Of a stretch of DNA of 6,407 nucleotides, positions 1-5,577 are shown piece after piece. Within the stretch, counting starts at the first letter, position 1; each line of letters begins with the position of its first letter. The DNA comes from GCA-2731375 sp046582635. GTDB lineage: Bacteria > Pseudomonadota > Alphaproteobacteria > GCA-2731375. The stretch lies in contig JAYGEA010000145.1 in NCBI GenBank assembly GCA_046582635.1, forward strand, positions 1 through 6,407. Direction: 5' to 3'. The notes beneath the pieces were generated by a model, which saw only the letters and a program-made list of their open reading frames with translations, searched no databases and was not told where the DNA came from. Position numbers and translations under genes: made by a program.

Positions 1-1
1 G

Positions 2-682
2 ACGCGGAAACAGCACGAACTGCTTAACTTTATTCACGGCCATATACGGAAAAACGGCATTTCCCCCTCATTCGATGAGATGAAGGATGCGCTGAACCTG
101 AAATCCAAATCGGGCATCCATCGCCTGATCACGGCGTTGGAGGAACGGGGCTTTATCCGCCGTTTGGCGCACCGGGCCCGTGCCTTGGAAGTGTTGAAGC
201 TGCCCGGTTCCGTGCTGCCCGGCGGCCGGGATTTGGCGCCGAACGTCATTCAGGGGGAATTCAGCGCCGGCGTGGCGAGAGCTTCGGCGGAATCCAACGA
301 CATTGTCTCCATGCCCCTCTACGGCCGCATCGCCGCCGGCACGCCCATCGAGGCGCTGCGCGACCCGGATAATTTCGTCGACGTGCCGCGCGGCATGTTG
401 TCCCGGGGGGAACATTTCGCCCTTGAGGTCGCCGGTGACAGCATGATCGACGCGGGCATTCTGGACGGCGACACGGTTATTCTGCAACGGCGGGAAACGG
501 CCGAAAACGGCGCCATTGTCGTGGCCCTGATCGACGACAACGAGGCCACCTTGAAGCGCCTGCGCCGCAAGGGCAATTCCGTCGCGCTGGAACCTGCTAA
601 CCAAGGCTATGAAACCAGGATATTCCCGCCCGACCGGGTCAAGATCCAAGGCCAGTTGATCGGACTTTTGCGACGATATTAG
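2..682 (+). CDS. lexA: LexA, SOS-response transcriptional repressor (5' end just outside the window)
   Basis: LexA represses DNA-damage genes and is inactivated by RecA-stimulated self-cleavage. The frame is open from base 2 (TRKQHELLNFIHGHIRKNG...), and comparison with the family suggests only about two residues (Met-Leu) are missing; the internal ATG at 80 would cut into the DNA-binding domain. The N-terminal winged helix-turn-helix includes KSKSGIHRLITALEERGFI, with the recognition region around bases 100-165. The C-terminal half is a S24-type peptidase: the Ala-Gly scissile bond is at bases 335-340 (RIAAGTP), the catalytic Ser is at 440-442 (GDSMIDAGI) and the catalytic Lys at 554-556 (ATLKRL). 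All three required elements are present, so the protein should be a functional autocleaving repressor. The 226 visible residues match the usual alphaproteobacterial length of roughly 230. The promoter and any SOS operator of its own lie upstream, outside the window. Confidence 0.97.
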   Translation, partial: TRKQHELLNFIHGHIRKNGISPSFDEMKDALNLKSKSGIHRLITALEERGFIRRLAHRARALEVLKLPGSVLPGGRDLAPNVIQGEFSAGVARASAESNDIVSMPLYGRIAAGTPIEALRDPDNFVDVPRGMLSRGEHFALEVAGDSMIDAGILDGDTVILQRRETAENGAIVVALIDDNEATLKRLRRKGNSVALEPANQGYETRIFPPDRVKIQGQLIGLLRRY

Positions 683-709
683 AGTAGCTTCGCCACCCGC
701 TATACAGTC

Positions 710-728
710 TGCCTTCAATTGAAAGGCA
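710..728 (+). terminator. Candidate intrinsic terminator after lexA
   Basis: A 6-bp perfect stem (TGCCTT/AAGGCA) with a 7-base loop (CAATTGA) lies 27 bp past the lexA stop and is followed on the + strand by the T-rich tract TTAATTTA (729-736). The stem is short and only moderately GC-rich. The tail overlaps the last codons of the convergent dehydrogenase gene. On the - strand there is no matching U-tract, so it would serve lexA better than its neighbour. Confidence 0.45.
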
Positions 729-1934
729 TTAATTTACTGAGCGCAATTCCAGCTTTGCAATGGTCTCCCGGTGCACCTCGTCCGGGCCGTCGCCGATCCG
801 CAGGTAGCGGGCTTCGGAATACATATACGCCAGGCCAAAATCGTTGGAAACGCCGCCTCCCCCATGGATCTGAATAGCCCGGTCGATGACCTCGGCGGAC
901 ATTTTGGGCACCACCACCTTGATCATGGCGATTTCTTTGCGGGCCCCCTTGTTGCCCTCCTTATCCATCTTCCAGGCCGCGTTCAGGACCAACAATCGCG
1001 CCTGATCGATTTCGCAACGGGAATTGGCGATGTCGGCGCGCACGGTGTCCCGCTCCGCCAAGGCCTTGCCGAACGCCACCCGCGCCTTGGCCCGGCGCAT
1101 CATGGCCTCCAAGGCGCGTTCGGCCTTGCCGATCAGACGCATGCAGTGGTGAATGCGGCCCGGGCCCAGGCGCCCCTGGGCGATCTCGAAACCACGGCCT
1201 TCGCCCAACAGCATGTTTTCCGCCGGCACCCGGACATCCTTGAACACCACCTCGCCATGGCCGTGAGGGGCATGGTCATAGCCGAACACGGGCAGCATGC
1301 GGACAATTTCCAGGCCCGGTGAATTGGTCGGCACCAGGATCATGGATTGCTGTTTATGGCGTTCGGCGTTGGGGTCGTTCTTGCCCATGACAATGGCAAT
1401 CTCGCAGGCCGGATGGCCGATGCCGCTGCTCCACCATTTGCGGCCGTTGACGACAAATTCATCGCCGTCCCGATCGATGGAGGTTTCGATATTGGTGGCA
1501 TCGGACGAGGCCACATTGGGCTCGGTCATGCAGAAAACAGATCGGGTTTCGCCCGCAAGCAACGGCGTCAGCCAGCGTTCCTGTTGGCTTGGGTCGCCGA
1601 ATTGCGCCAGCACTTCCATGTTGCCCACATCGGGGGCGGCACAGTTGAAGACTTCCGGCGCCATGTTGGAACGGCCCAGAATTTCCATGATGGGGGCAAA
1701 TTCAAAGTTCGACAGACCGGGACCGAAGCGTTCGTCGTGGATGAACATATTCCACAACCCCTCGGCCTTGGCCTTGGCTTTCAGCTCCTGCAGGACGGGG
1801 GGAAAGCCGTTCCAGCGCGTCTCCAAATTGGCGGTTTGTTCTTCGTATGCTTCCTCCGCCGGATAAACATGGCTGTCCATGAAGGCCTGGACCCGCTCCA
1901 GATAATCCTTGCTGCGGTCTGTAAACTCGAACAT
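729..1934 (-). CDS. Acyl-CoA dehydrogenase, ACAD10/11-like
   Basis: This is a flavoprotein of the acyl-CoA dehydrogenase family, which oxidises an acyl-CoA to the 2-enoyl-CoA using FAD and passes electrons to ETF. At 401 residues it is full length. Visible motifs include the FAD/substrate segment MTEPNVASSDATN (about residues 136-148), WWSSGIG (167-173), the central-domain edge FKDVRVPAENMLLGEGRGF (231-249), VAFGKAL (286-292) and the C-terminal signature IQIHGGGGVSNDF (354-366). Near the C-terminus, RIGDGPDEVHRETIAK puts Asp382 where medium-chain dehydrogenase has its catalytic Glu; this Asp and the segment APDVGNMEVL (100-109) are as I recall them in the ACAD10/11 group. Substrate is not readable from sequence. 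I chose the ATG at 1934 because a strong Shine-Dalgarno (GGGAGA, 1941-1946) sits 7 bases upstream. A longer start at 1991 would add 19 unlikely residues and overlap the divergent gene's start codon. Convergent with lexA, divergent from the next dehydrogenase-like gene. Confidence 0.95.
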   Translation of the reverse strand: MFEFTDRSKDYLERVQAFMDSHVYPAEEAYEEQTANLETRWNGFPPVLQELKAKAKAEGLWNMFIHDERFGPGLSNFEFAPIMEILGRSNMAPEVFNCAAPDVGNMEVLAQFGDPSQQERWLTPLLAGETRSVFCMTEPNVASSDATNIETSIDRDGDEFVVNGRKWWSSGIGHPACEIAIVMGKNDPNAERHKQQSMILVPTNSPGLEIVRMLPVFGYDHAPHGHGEVVFKDVRVPAENMLLGEGRGFEIAQGRLGPGRIHHCMRLIGKAERALEAMMRRAKARVAFGKALAERDTVRADIANSRCEIDQARLLVLNAAWKMDKEGNKGARKEIAMIKVVVPKMSAEVIDRAIQIHGGGGVSNDFGLAYMYSEARYLRIGDGPDEVHRETIAKLELRSVN

Positions 1935-1955
1935 TGGCTTTCTCCCATCTATAAT
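1927..1955 (+). promoter_or_regulatory. Candidate promoter for the + strand dehydrogenase/MoxR/VWA operon
   Basis: A perfect TATAAT (-10) occupies 1950-1955. A 17-bp spacer upstream places a weak -35 (TCGAAC, 3 of 6 matches to TTGACA) at 1927-1932, inside the start of the opposite gene. Transcription would begin near 1962, giving a leader of about 28 bases to the ATG at 1990. The weak -35 suggests either low basal activity or activator dependence. Confidence 0.35.
1941..1946 (-). promoter_or_regulatory. Ribosome binding site that fixes the start of the - strand dehydrogenase
   Basis: Read on the - strand, GGGAGA lies 7 bases before the ATG at 1934-1932. It supports that start over the in-frame ATG at 1991, which would place this motif inside the coding sequence. 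Confidence 0.7.
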
Positions 1956-1970
1956 GATGCGGAGTATAGA
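1948..1970. repeat. Inverted repeat between divergent genes, possible operator
   Basis: TCTATA (1948-1953) and TATAGA (1965-1970) form a perfect 6-bp inverted repeat with 11 bases between. The symmetry extends imperfectly outward (CATC at 1946-1949 on the left, GATG at 1971-1974 after a 2-base shift on the right). The repeat covers both candidate -10 boxes, as expected for an operator controlling both genes. AT-rich half sites this short can also arise from two -10 boxes by chance. Confidence 0.3.
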
Positions 1971-1991
1971 GATGTATGAGGGATAGGTCAT
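1963..1991 (-). promoter_or_regulatory. Candidate promoter for the - strand dehydrogenase
   Basis: On the - strand TATACT (1968-1963, 5 of 6 matches to TATAAT) follows ATGACC (1991-1986, 4 of 6 matches to TTGACA) at a 17-bp spacing. The start of transcription would fall near 1956, leaving a leader of about 20 bases that contains the Shine-Dalgarno. Its -35 overlaps the start codon of the divergent gene, and the two candidate promoters face away from each other with interleaved elements. Confidence 0.3.
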
Positions 1992-3132
1992 GGCCGGCTT
2001 TGATTACGAGACATTAAGATTGGAAATTTCCGATTTCGCGGCACGGCATATCGCCACGCGGCCGGGATTAAGTCAGGAGCGGGATTTTCCCGCTGATTTA
2101 TGGGCGGCCATGGGGGAGGCGGGGCTCATGGCCATCGCGCTGCCCGAAGCACTTGGCGGGCGCGGCGGCGACTATCGGGCCATGGCCCTGACCTTGGAGA
2201 CCCTGGCAGATGCGGGCGGCTGCCAGGGCGTGGCAATTTCGTGGATGTCCCAGGCCTTGAACGCGCGGCTGCATATTCTGGGCCAGGGCACGGCGGAACA
2301 AAGGGCGGAATATCTGCCGGGGCTGGCGGCGGGCCGGCATACGGTCTGCATGGCGATCTCCGAACCCGGTGCCGGGGCGCATCCCAAAAAGCTTGCCACC
2401 CGTGCCGTAGCCGATGGCGACGACGTCATCCTGAACGGCGAAAAGGCCTATCTGACCAACGGCCCCCTGGCCGATCTGTTCCTGGTTCTGGCCATTACGG
2501 ACGAGATCGACGGCCGGCGTCAATTCACCTCCTACATCGTACCCCGGGACACCGCCGGCGTTGAACAGACGGTGGGCGTCGAGGTTGACTTCCTGCGTCC
2601 CTCCCCCCATTGCGGCCTGAAACTGACCGATGTGCGCATTCCCGCCGCCAATCGTCTGGGCCCCCAGGGCGATGCCTTCAATGCCATCTCCCTGCCCATG
2701 CGCCGGGTCGAAGATGCCCTGGGCGCGGCCAAGACGGCGGGCGCCATGCGTCACCGCTTTCGCCTGTTATGCCGGGCCGCGGCCAAACGACCGGCCAAAG
2801 GCGCGACTGGGGAGGAGCTGGAATTGACCCTGGGCCGGCTGGCCGCCATGCCCGAGGCCCTGTCGGCCATGGCCTGGCGGGCCGCGGAATTACTGGACAG
2901 CGGCAAAGGGAATGTGGACGAAACCCTATCCTGCCTGGCGGCGGCGGCACGGCAAAGTGGCAAATTTGTCGAGCGGAAGGTTGAGGCATTCATCAAGGCA
3001 TGGGATATAGAGGCAACAGAGGCCCTGGCCACCGCCAATCGGGATCTGGTGAAATCCCAGGGCATAGCCGCCTACGCACGGGATGCCCAGGCCCGCAAGC
3101 GCGGCCAGACCCACCTAAAGGCTAATTCTTAG
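1990..3132 (+). CDS. Acyl-CoA dehydrogenase-like protein with atypical C-terminal domain
   Basis: The N-terminal two thirds are clearly of the acyl-CoA dehydrogenase fold: helical domain with GLMAIALPEALGGRGGDY (about residues 45-62), flavin/substrate segment CMAISEPGAGAHPKKL (120-135), then VILNGEKAYLTNGPLADLFLVLA (146-168) and the beta-domain edge LKLTDVRIPAANRLGPQGDAF (210-230). The C-terminal third (about 255-380) is Ala-rich and helical, but I cannot find the usual Q-x-x-GG-x-G signature, the R-x-x-x-F-G-x segment, or the Y-E-G catalytic segment. The catalytic base is therefore not identifiable, and the protein may be a divergent dehydrogenase or have lost that activity. The length of 380 residues is close to normal, so this is not simple truncation. 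The ATG at 1990 has a good Shine-Dalgarno (GAGGG, 1978-1982) 7 bases upstream. Only 26 bp separate it from the MoxR gene, so an operon is likely. Confidence 0.9.
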   Translation: MAGFDYETLRLEISDFAARHIATRPGLSQERDFPADLWAAMGEAGLMAIALPEALGGRGGDYRAMALTLETLADAGGCQGVAISWMSQALNARLHILGQGTAEQRAEYLPGLAAGRHTVCMAISEPGAGAHPKKLATRAVADGDDVILNGEKAYLTNGPLADLFLVLAITDEIDGRRQFTSYIVPRDTAGVEQTVGVEVDFLRPSPHCGLKLTDVRIPAANRLGPQGDAFNAISLPMRRVEDALGAAKTAGAMRHRFRLLCRAAAKRPAKGATGEELELTLGRLAAMPEALSAMAWRAAELLDSGKGNVDETLSCLAAAARQSGKFVERKVEAFIKAWDIEATEALATANRDLVKSQGIAAYARDAQARKRGQTHLKANS

Positions 3133-3158
3133 CGAACACAGTTAGTGAAAAGAGACCC

Positions 3159-4139
3159 ATGACCGATCCGAACGCGACCGATCCGTACGCCGCCAAATTC
3201 GAAAACGTGGACAATATTCTCTCCGGCCTGCTCGATCAGGGCTATATCGCCAGCCGGCAGATCGCCACGGCCATATTCATCGCCGAAAACCTGACCAAGC
3301 CGATTTTGGTGGAAGGCTCCGCCGGCGTGGGCAAGACGGAACTGGCCCTGGCCTCGGCCGCCTGGCTGGACCTGCCCCTGATCCGCATGCAGTGCTACGA
3401 GGGTCTGGATGAATCCAAGGCCTTGTATGAATGGAAATACGGCAAGCAGTTGCTTTATACCCAGATCCTGAAGGACAAGATGGGCGACGTGCTGGGCGAT
3501 GCGCCGGGCCTGGACCAGGCCATGAAAAAGCTGCGCGGCTTTGGCGATATGTTTTTCTCGGAAGAATTTCTCGAGCCCCGGCCCCTGCTCAAGGCCATAC
3601 GCCAGGAGCGCGGCGCGGTTTTGTTGATTGACGAGATCGACAAATCCGACGAGGAGTTCGAGGCGTTTTTGCTGGAAATCCTCTCGGCCTATCAGGTCAC
3701 CATTCCGGAAATCGGCACCATTACATCCACCGTGCCGCCCCTGGTTTTCCTCACCTCCAACAACATGCGCGAAATGGGCGATGCCCTGAAACGGCGCTGC
3801 CTGCACCTTTATATCCCCCTGCCCGATGCCAAGCTGGAAGAACAGATCGTCGCCGCCCGGGTGCCGAATATCGAGGAAAAACTGCGGAAAAAACTGGTCG
3901 CCTTCGTGCAGATGCTGCGCGAACAGGATTTGAAAAAACTGCCCTCTATTTCCGAGACCCTGGATTGGGCGCGGGTGCTGTTGTTGCTCCACGCCGACGA
4001 TCTGACCCCGGCCCTGGTGCACGATACCCTGAACGTGTTGTTGAAATTCGAACAGGACATCGCCGCCGTGCGTCCGCAAATCGCCGAAATTACCCGCAAG
4101 GCGCAGCAATTCGGCGATCACGGTTACAGAATAACCTAA
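3159..4139 (+). CDS. MoxR-family AAA+ ATPase, CoxD-like
   Basis: This cytoplasmic AAA+ ATPase of 326 residues belongs to the MoxR group, whose members act with VWA-domain partners as chaperones that mature or activate protein complexes. Walker A is GSAGVGKT (residues 53-60), Walker B is VLLIDEID (154-161), sensor 1 is in FLTSNN (197-202), and the arginine-finger region is LKRRCLHLYIPLP (210-222). The helical lid follows, with PSISETLDWARVLL (262-275), a segment I associate with CoxD-type members. All ATPase motifs are intact. The ATG at 3159 is preceded by a modest purine-rich site (AAGAGA, 3150-3155). The partner gene begins 3 bp after its stop. CoxD of CO-oxidising bacteria is required for building the Cu-Mo active site of CO dehydrogenase, but no such enzyme is encoded here, so the client is unknown. 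CobS or a Mg-chelatase I subunit was considered and judged less likely. Confidence 0.93.
   Translation: MTDPNATDPYAAKFENVDNILSGLLDQGYIASRQIATAIFIAENLTKPILVEGSAGVGKTELALASAAWLDLPLIRMQCYEGLDESKALYEWKYGKQLLYTQILKDKMGDVLGDAPGLDQAMKKLRGFGDMFFSEEFLEPRPLLKAIRQERGAVLLIDEIDKSDEEFEAFLLEILSAYQVTIPEIGTITSTVPPLVFLTSNNMREMGDALKRRCLHLYIPLPDAKLEEQIVAARVPNIEEKLRKKLVAFVQMLREQDLKKLPSISETLDWARVLLLLHADDLTPALVHDTLNVLLKFEQDIAAVRPQIAEITRKAQQFGDHGYRIT
4122..4136 (+). repeat. Small inverted repeat at the MoxR/VWA gene junction
   Basis: GGTTA (4122-4126) and TAACC (4132-4136) flank the 5-base loop CAGAA, just before the TAA stop of the MoxR gene and 6 bases before the next ATG. It could form a weak mRNA hairpin over the region where a Shine-Dalgarno would sit. 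A 5-bp stem is common by chance. Confidence 0.25.
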
Positions 4140-4142
4140 GCC

Positions 4143-5540
4143 ATGCAACGCCCTCTGGAAAACTTCCTCCGCGCGCTCCGCGCCGCCGATATCCGTATCT
4201 CGCCGGCCGAGAGTATTGACGCCCACCAGACGGTGGAATTGGTGGGCTATAGCGACCGGCAGTTCTTCAAGGACGCCTTGTGCGTGGCCCTGGCGAAGAC
4301 GCCCGACGAGGTCACGGCCTACGACGATGTGTTTGAGATGTTCTTTCAGCGGGACGAATTCGATACCGAGAGCGGCCCCAAAGACGGCGAACGCAGCCAG
4401 CCGCCCGAAAGTGCCGCGGGCGATATGGCATTTGCCGAGCAAATGGAAGGCGTGCCCCTGGCGGACATGATCCTGGATGCGGATGGTAACGAGCTGTCGG
4501 CCCAGATGGAGCAGTCCGCCAACCGGGTCGGGGCTACGGAGATTAAGTTCTTTACCCAGCGCGGCTATTTCACCCGACGCATTCTGGACGACATGGGTAT
4601 GCGCGATCTGGAACGCTTGATCGCCTCTTTGCGGCGCAGCGGAGAAGGCGACGATGACGGCGAGACTGCGGGGGACGCCACCGATTTGGCCGACCGCTTG
4701 GAACAGGGCCGGCGCTACCTGCTGGTCGAAACGCGGGCCTATGTGGAGCGGCAGTATAAGCTGTATGCTCGCGCCAACGGCGAAAATCTACGTGAAGAGT
4801 TCCTCATGGAAACGCGCATGTCGAACCTGGAGCACCGGGATTTCGACCGCATGCACAAAATTGTCCGCCGCATGGCCAAAAAGCTCGCCACCCGCTATGC
4901 CCGCCAACGGCGTCACACCAAGCGGGGTCAGTTGGACATCCGCCGCACCATGCGCAAGAACATGCCCCACGACGGCATCCCGTTCGAAGTGTTCTGGAAA
5001 CAGACCAAGATCGAACGCCCCAAGATCCACGTCATCTGCGACGTCTCCAAATCCGTCGCCGCCGCCGCGCGCTTCTTGTTGCTGTTCCTCTATTCCCTGC
5101 ACGAGGTGATCGCGCAACTGGAGGCATTCGCCTTTTCCGACAGCCTGATCCCGGTGGGCGATATCCTGAACAACAACGACGTGGAACAGGCCATCCCCGA
5201 GATCATGAACGCCATCGGTTTCCGTTCCACCGATTACGGCCAGGCGTTGCTGGACTATGAGTCCGGCTTTATGGACGATCTGGACCGCAACACCACCATC
5301 ATTATCCTGGGCGACGGCCGCAGCAATTTCACCGATCCTCGAATTGACATCATGCGCCGCATGCACGACCGCTCCAAAGCCGTCATCTGGCTCAACCCGG
5401 AACCGGAAACATTTTGGGGCACCGGAGATTCCGAAATGCCCCGCTATCGCCCGTTCTGCCACGTCGCCAAAACCTGCTCGACGGTGATGCATTTGGAACG
5501 GGTGATCGACGATATCTTGAGAAGTTACGCCCGGTCATAA
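4143..5540 (+). CDS. VWA-domain protein, CoxE-like partner of the MoxR ATPase
   Basis: This 465-residue cytoplasmic protein has no signal peptide or clear membrane segment. The N-terminal part (LENFLRALRAADIRISPAES, residues 5-24) and the segment ending in IRRTMRKNMPHDGIPFEVFW (266-285) are typical of the CoxE group. The von Willebrand A domain follows from about 292: the metal-binding MIDAS DxSxS is DVSKS (300-304), a candidate MIDAS Thr is in FRSTDYGQAL (360-369), and the second Asp is in IIILGDGRSNF (386-396). A basic stretch, RRMAKKLATRYARQRRHTKR (242-261), precedes the domain, and an acidic linker lies at 168-178. MoxR ATPases and VWA proteins of this kind work as pairs (RavA/ViaA, CoxD/CoxE). 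The start is 3 bp past the ATPase stop, and no strong Shine-Dalgarno is visible, which suggests translational coupling. The molecular target is not known from sequence. Confidence 0.92.
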   Translation: MQRPLENFLRALRAADIRISPAESIDAHQTVELVGYSDRQFFKDALCVALAKTPDEVTAYDDVFEMFFQRDEFDTESGPKDGERSQPPESAAGDMAFAEQMEGVPLADMILDADGNELSAQMEQSANRVGATEIKFFTQRGYFTRRILDDMGMRDLERLIASLRRSGEGDDDGETAGDATDLADRLEQGRRYLLVETRAYVERQYKLYARANGENLREEFLMETRMSNLEHRDFDRMHKIVRRMAKKLATRYARQRRHTKRGQLDIRRTMRKNMPHDGIPFEVFWKQTKIERPKIHVICDVSKSVAAAARFLLLFLYSLHEVIAQLEAFAFSDSLIPVGDILNNNDVEQAIPEIMNAIGFRSTDYGQALLDYESGFMDDLDRNTTIIILGDGRSNFTDPRIDIMRRMHDRSKAVIWLNPEPETFWGTGDSEMPRYRPFCHVAKTCSTVMHLERVIDDILRSYARS

Positions 5541-5546
5541 ATGCCG

Positions 5547-5564
5547 CCGCGACCCTTGGCGCGG
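5547..5564. terminator. Weak GC-rich hairpin between convergent genes
   Basis: CCGCG (5547-5551) and CGCGG (5560-5564) form a 5-bp stem with an 8-base loop in the 37-bp gap between the VWA gene and the carboxyltransferase gene. No T-run follows on either strand, so it is a poor intrinsic terminator. Its position between two converging genes is the main reason to list it. Confidence 0.22.
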
Positions 5565-5577
5565 TTCCGAAACAGCT

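Noticed and set aside
68..718. Open frame on the - strand opposite lexA
   Set aside because: lexA has complete catalytic and DNA-binding motifs in the + strand; the antisense translation shows no family features.
1935..1991. Longer start for the - strand dehydrogenase at the ATG ending at 1991
   Set aside because: The added 19 residues do not resemble the family N-terminus, the start would overlap the divergent gene's ATG, and a strong Shine-Dalgarno precedes the ATG at 1934.
3129..4442. Long open frame on the - strand (about 437 residues) opposite the MoxR and VWA genes
   Set aside because: It is the antisense shadow of two genes with intact ATPase and CoxE-type motifs; the translation is rich in Gly, Gln and His with no recognisable domain, as expected from GC-rich codon use on the other strand.
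4982..4994. Two GTTC half sites resembling an alphaproteobacterial SOS box
   Set aside because: The known alphaproteobacterial LexA box is GTTC-N7-GTTC; here the spacing is 5 and the site lies inside a coding region.
3159..5540. CobS/CobT cobaltochelatase or Mg-chelatase I/D subunits
   Set aside because: The AAA+ plus VWA arrangement is shared, but the ATPase has CoxD-type segments, the VWA protein lacks the long acidic region of CobT, and no cobalamin or bacteriochlorophyll genes are nearby.
3159..5540. Carbon monoxide dehydrogenase locus
   Set aside because: Only CoxD/CoxE-like genes are present; no molybdenum, FAD or iron-sulfur subunit of CO dehydrogenase is seen in the window.
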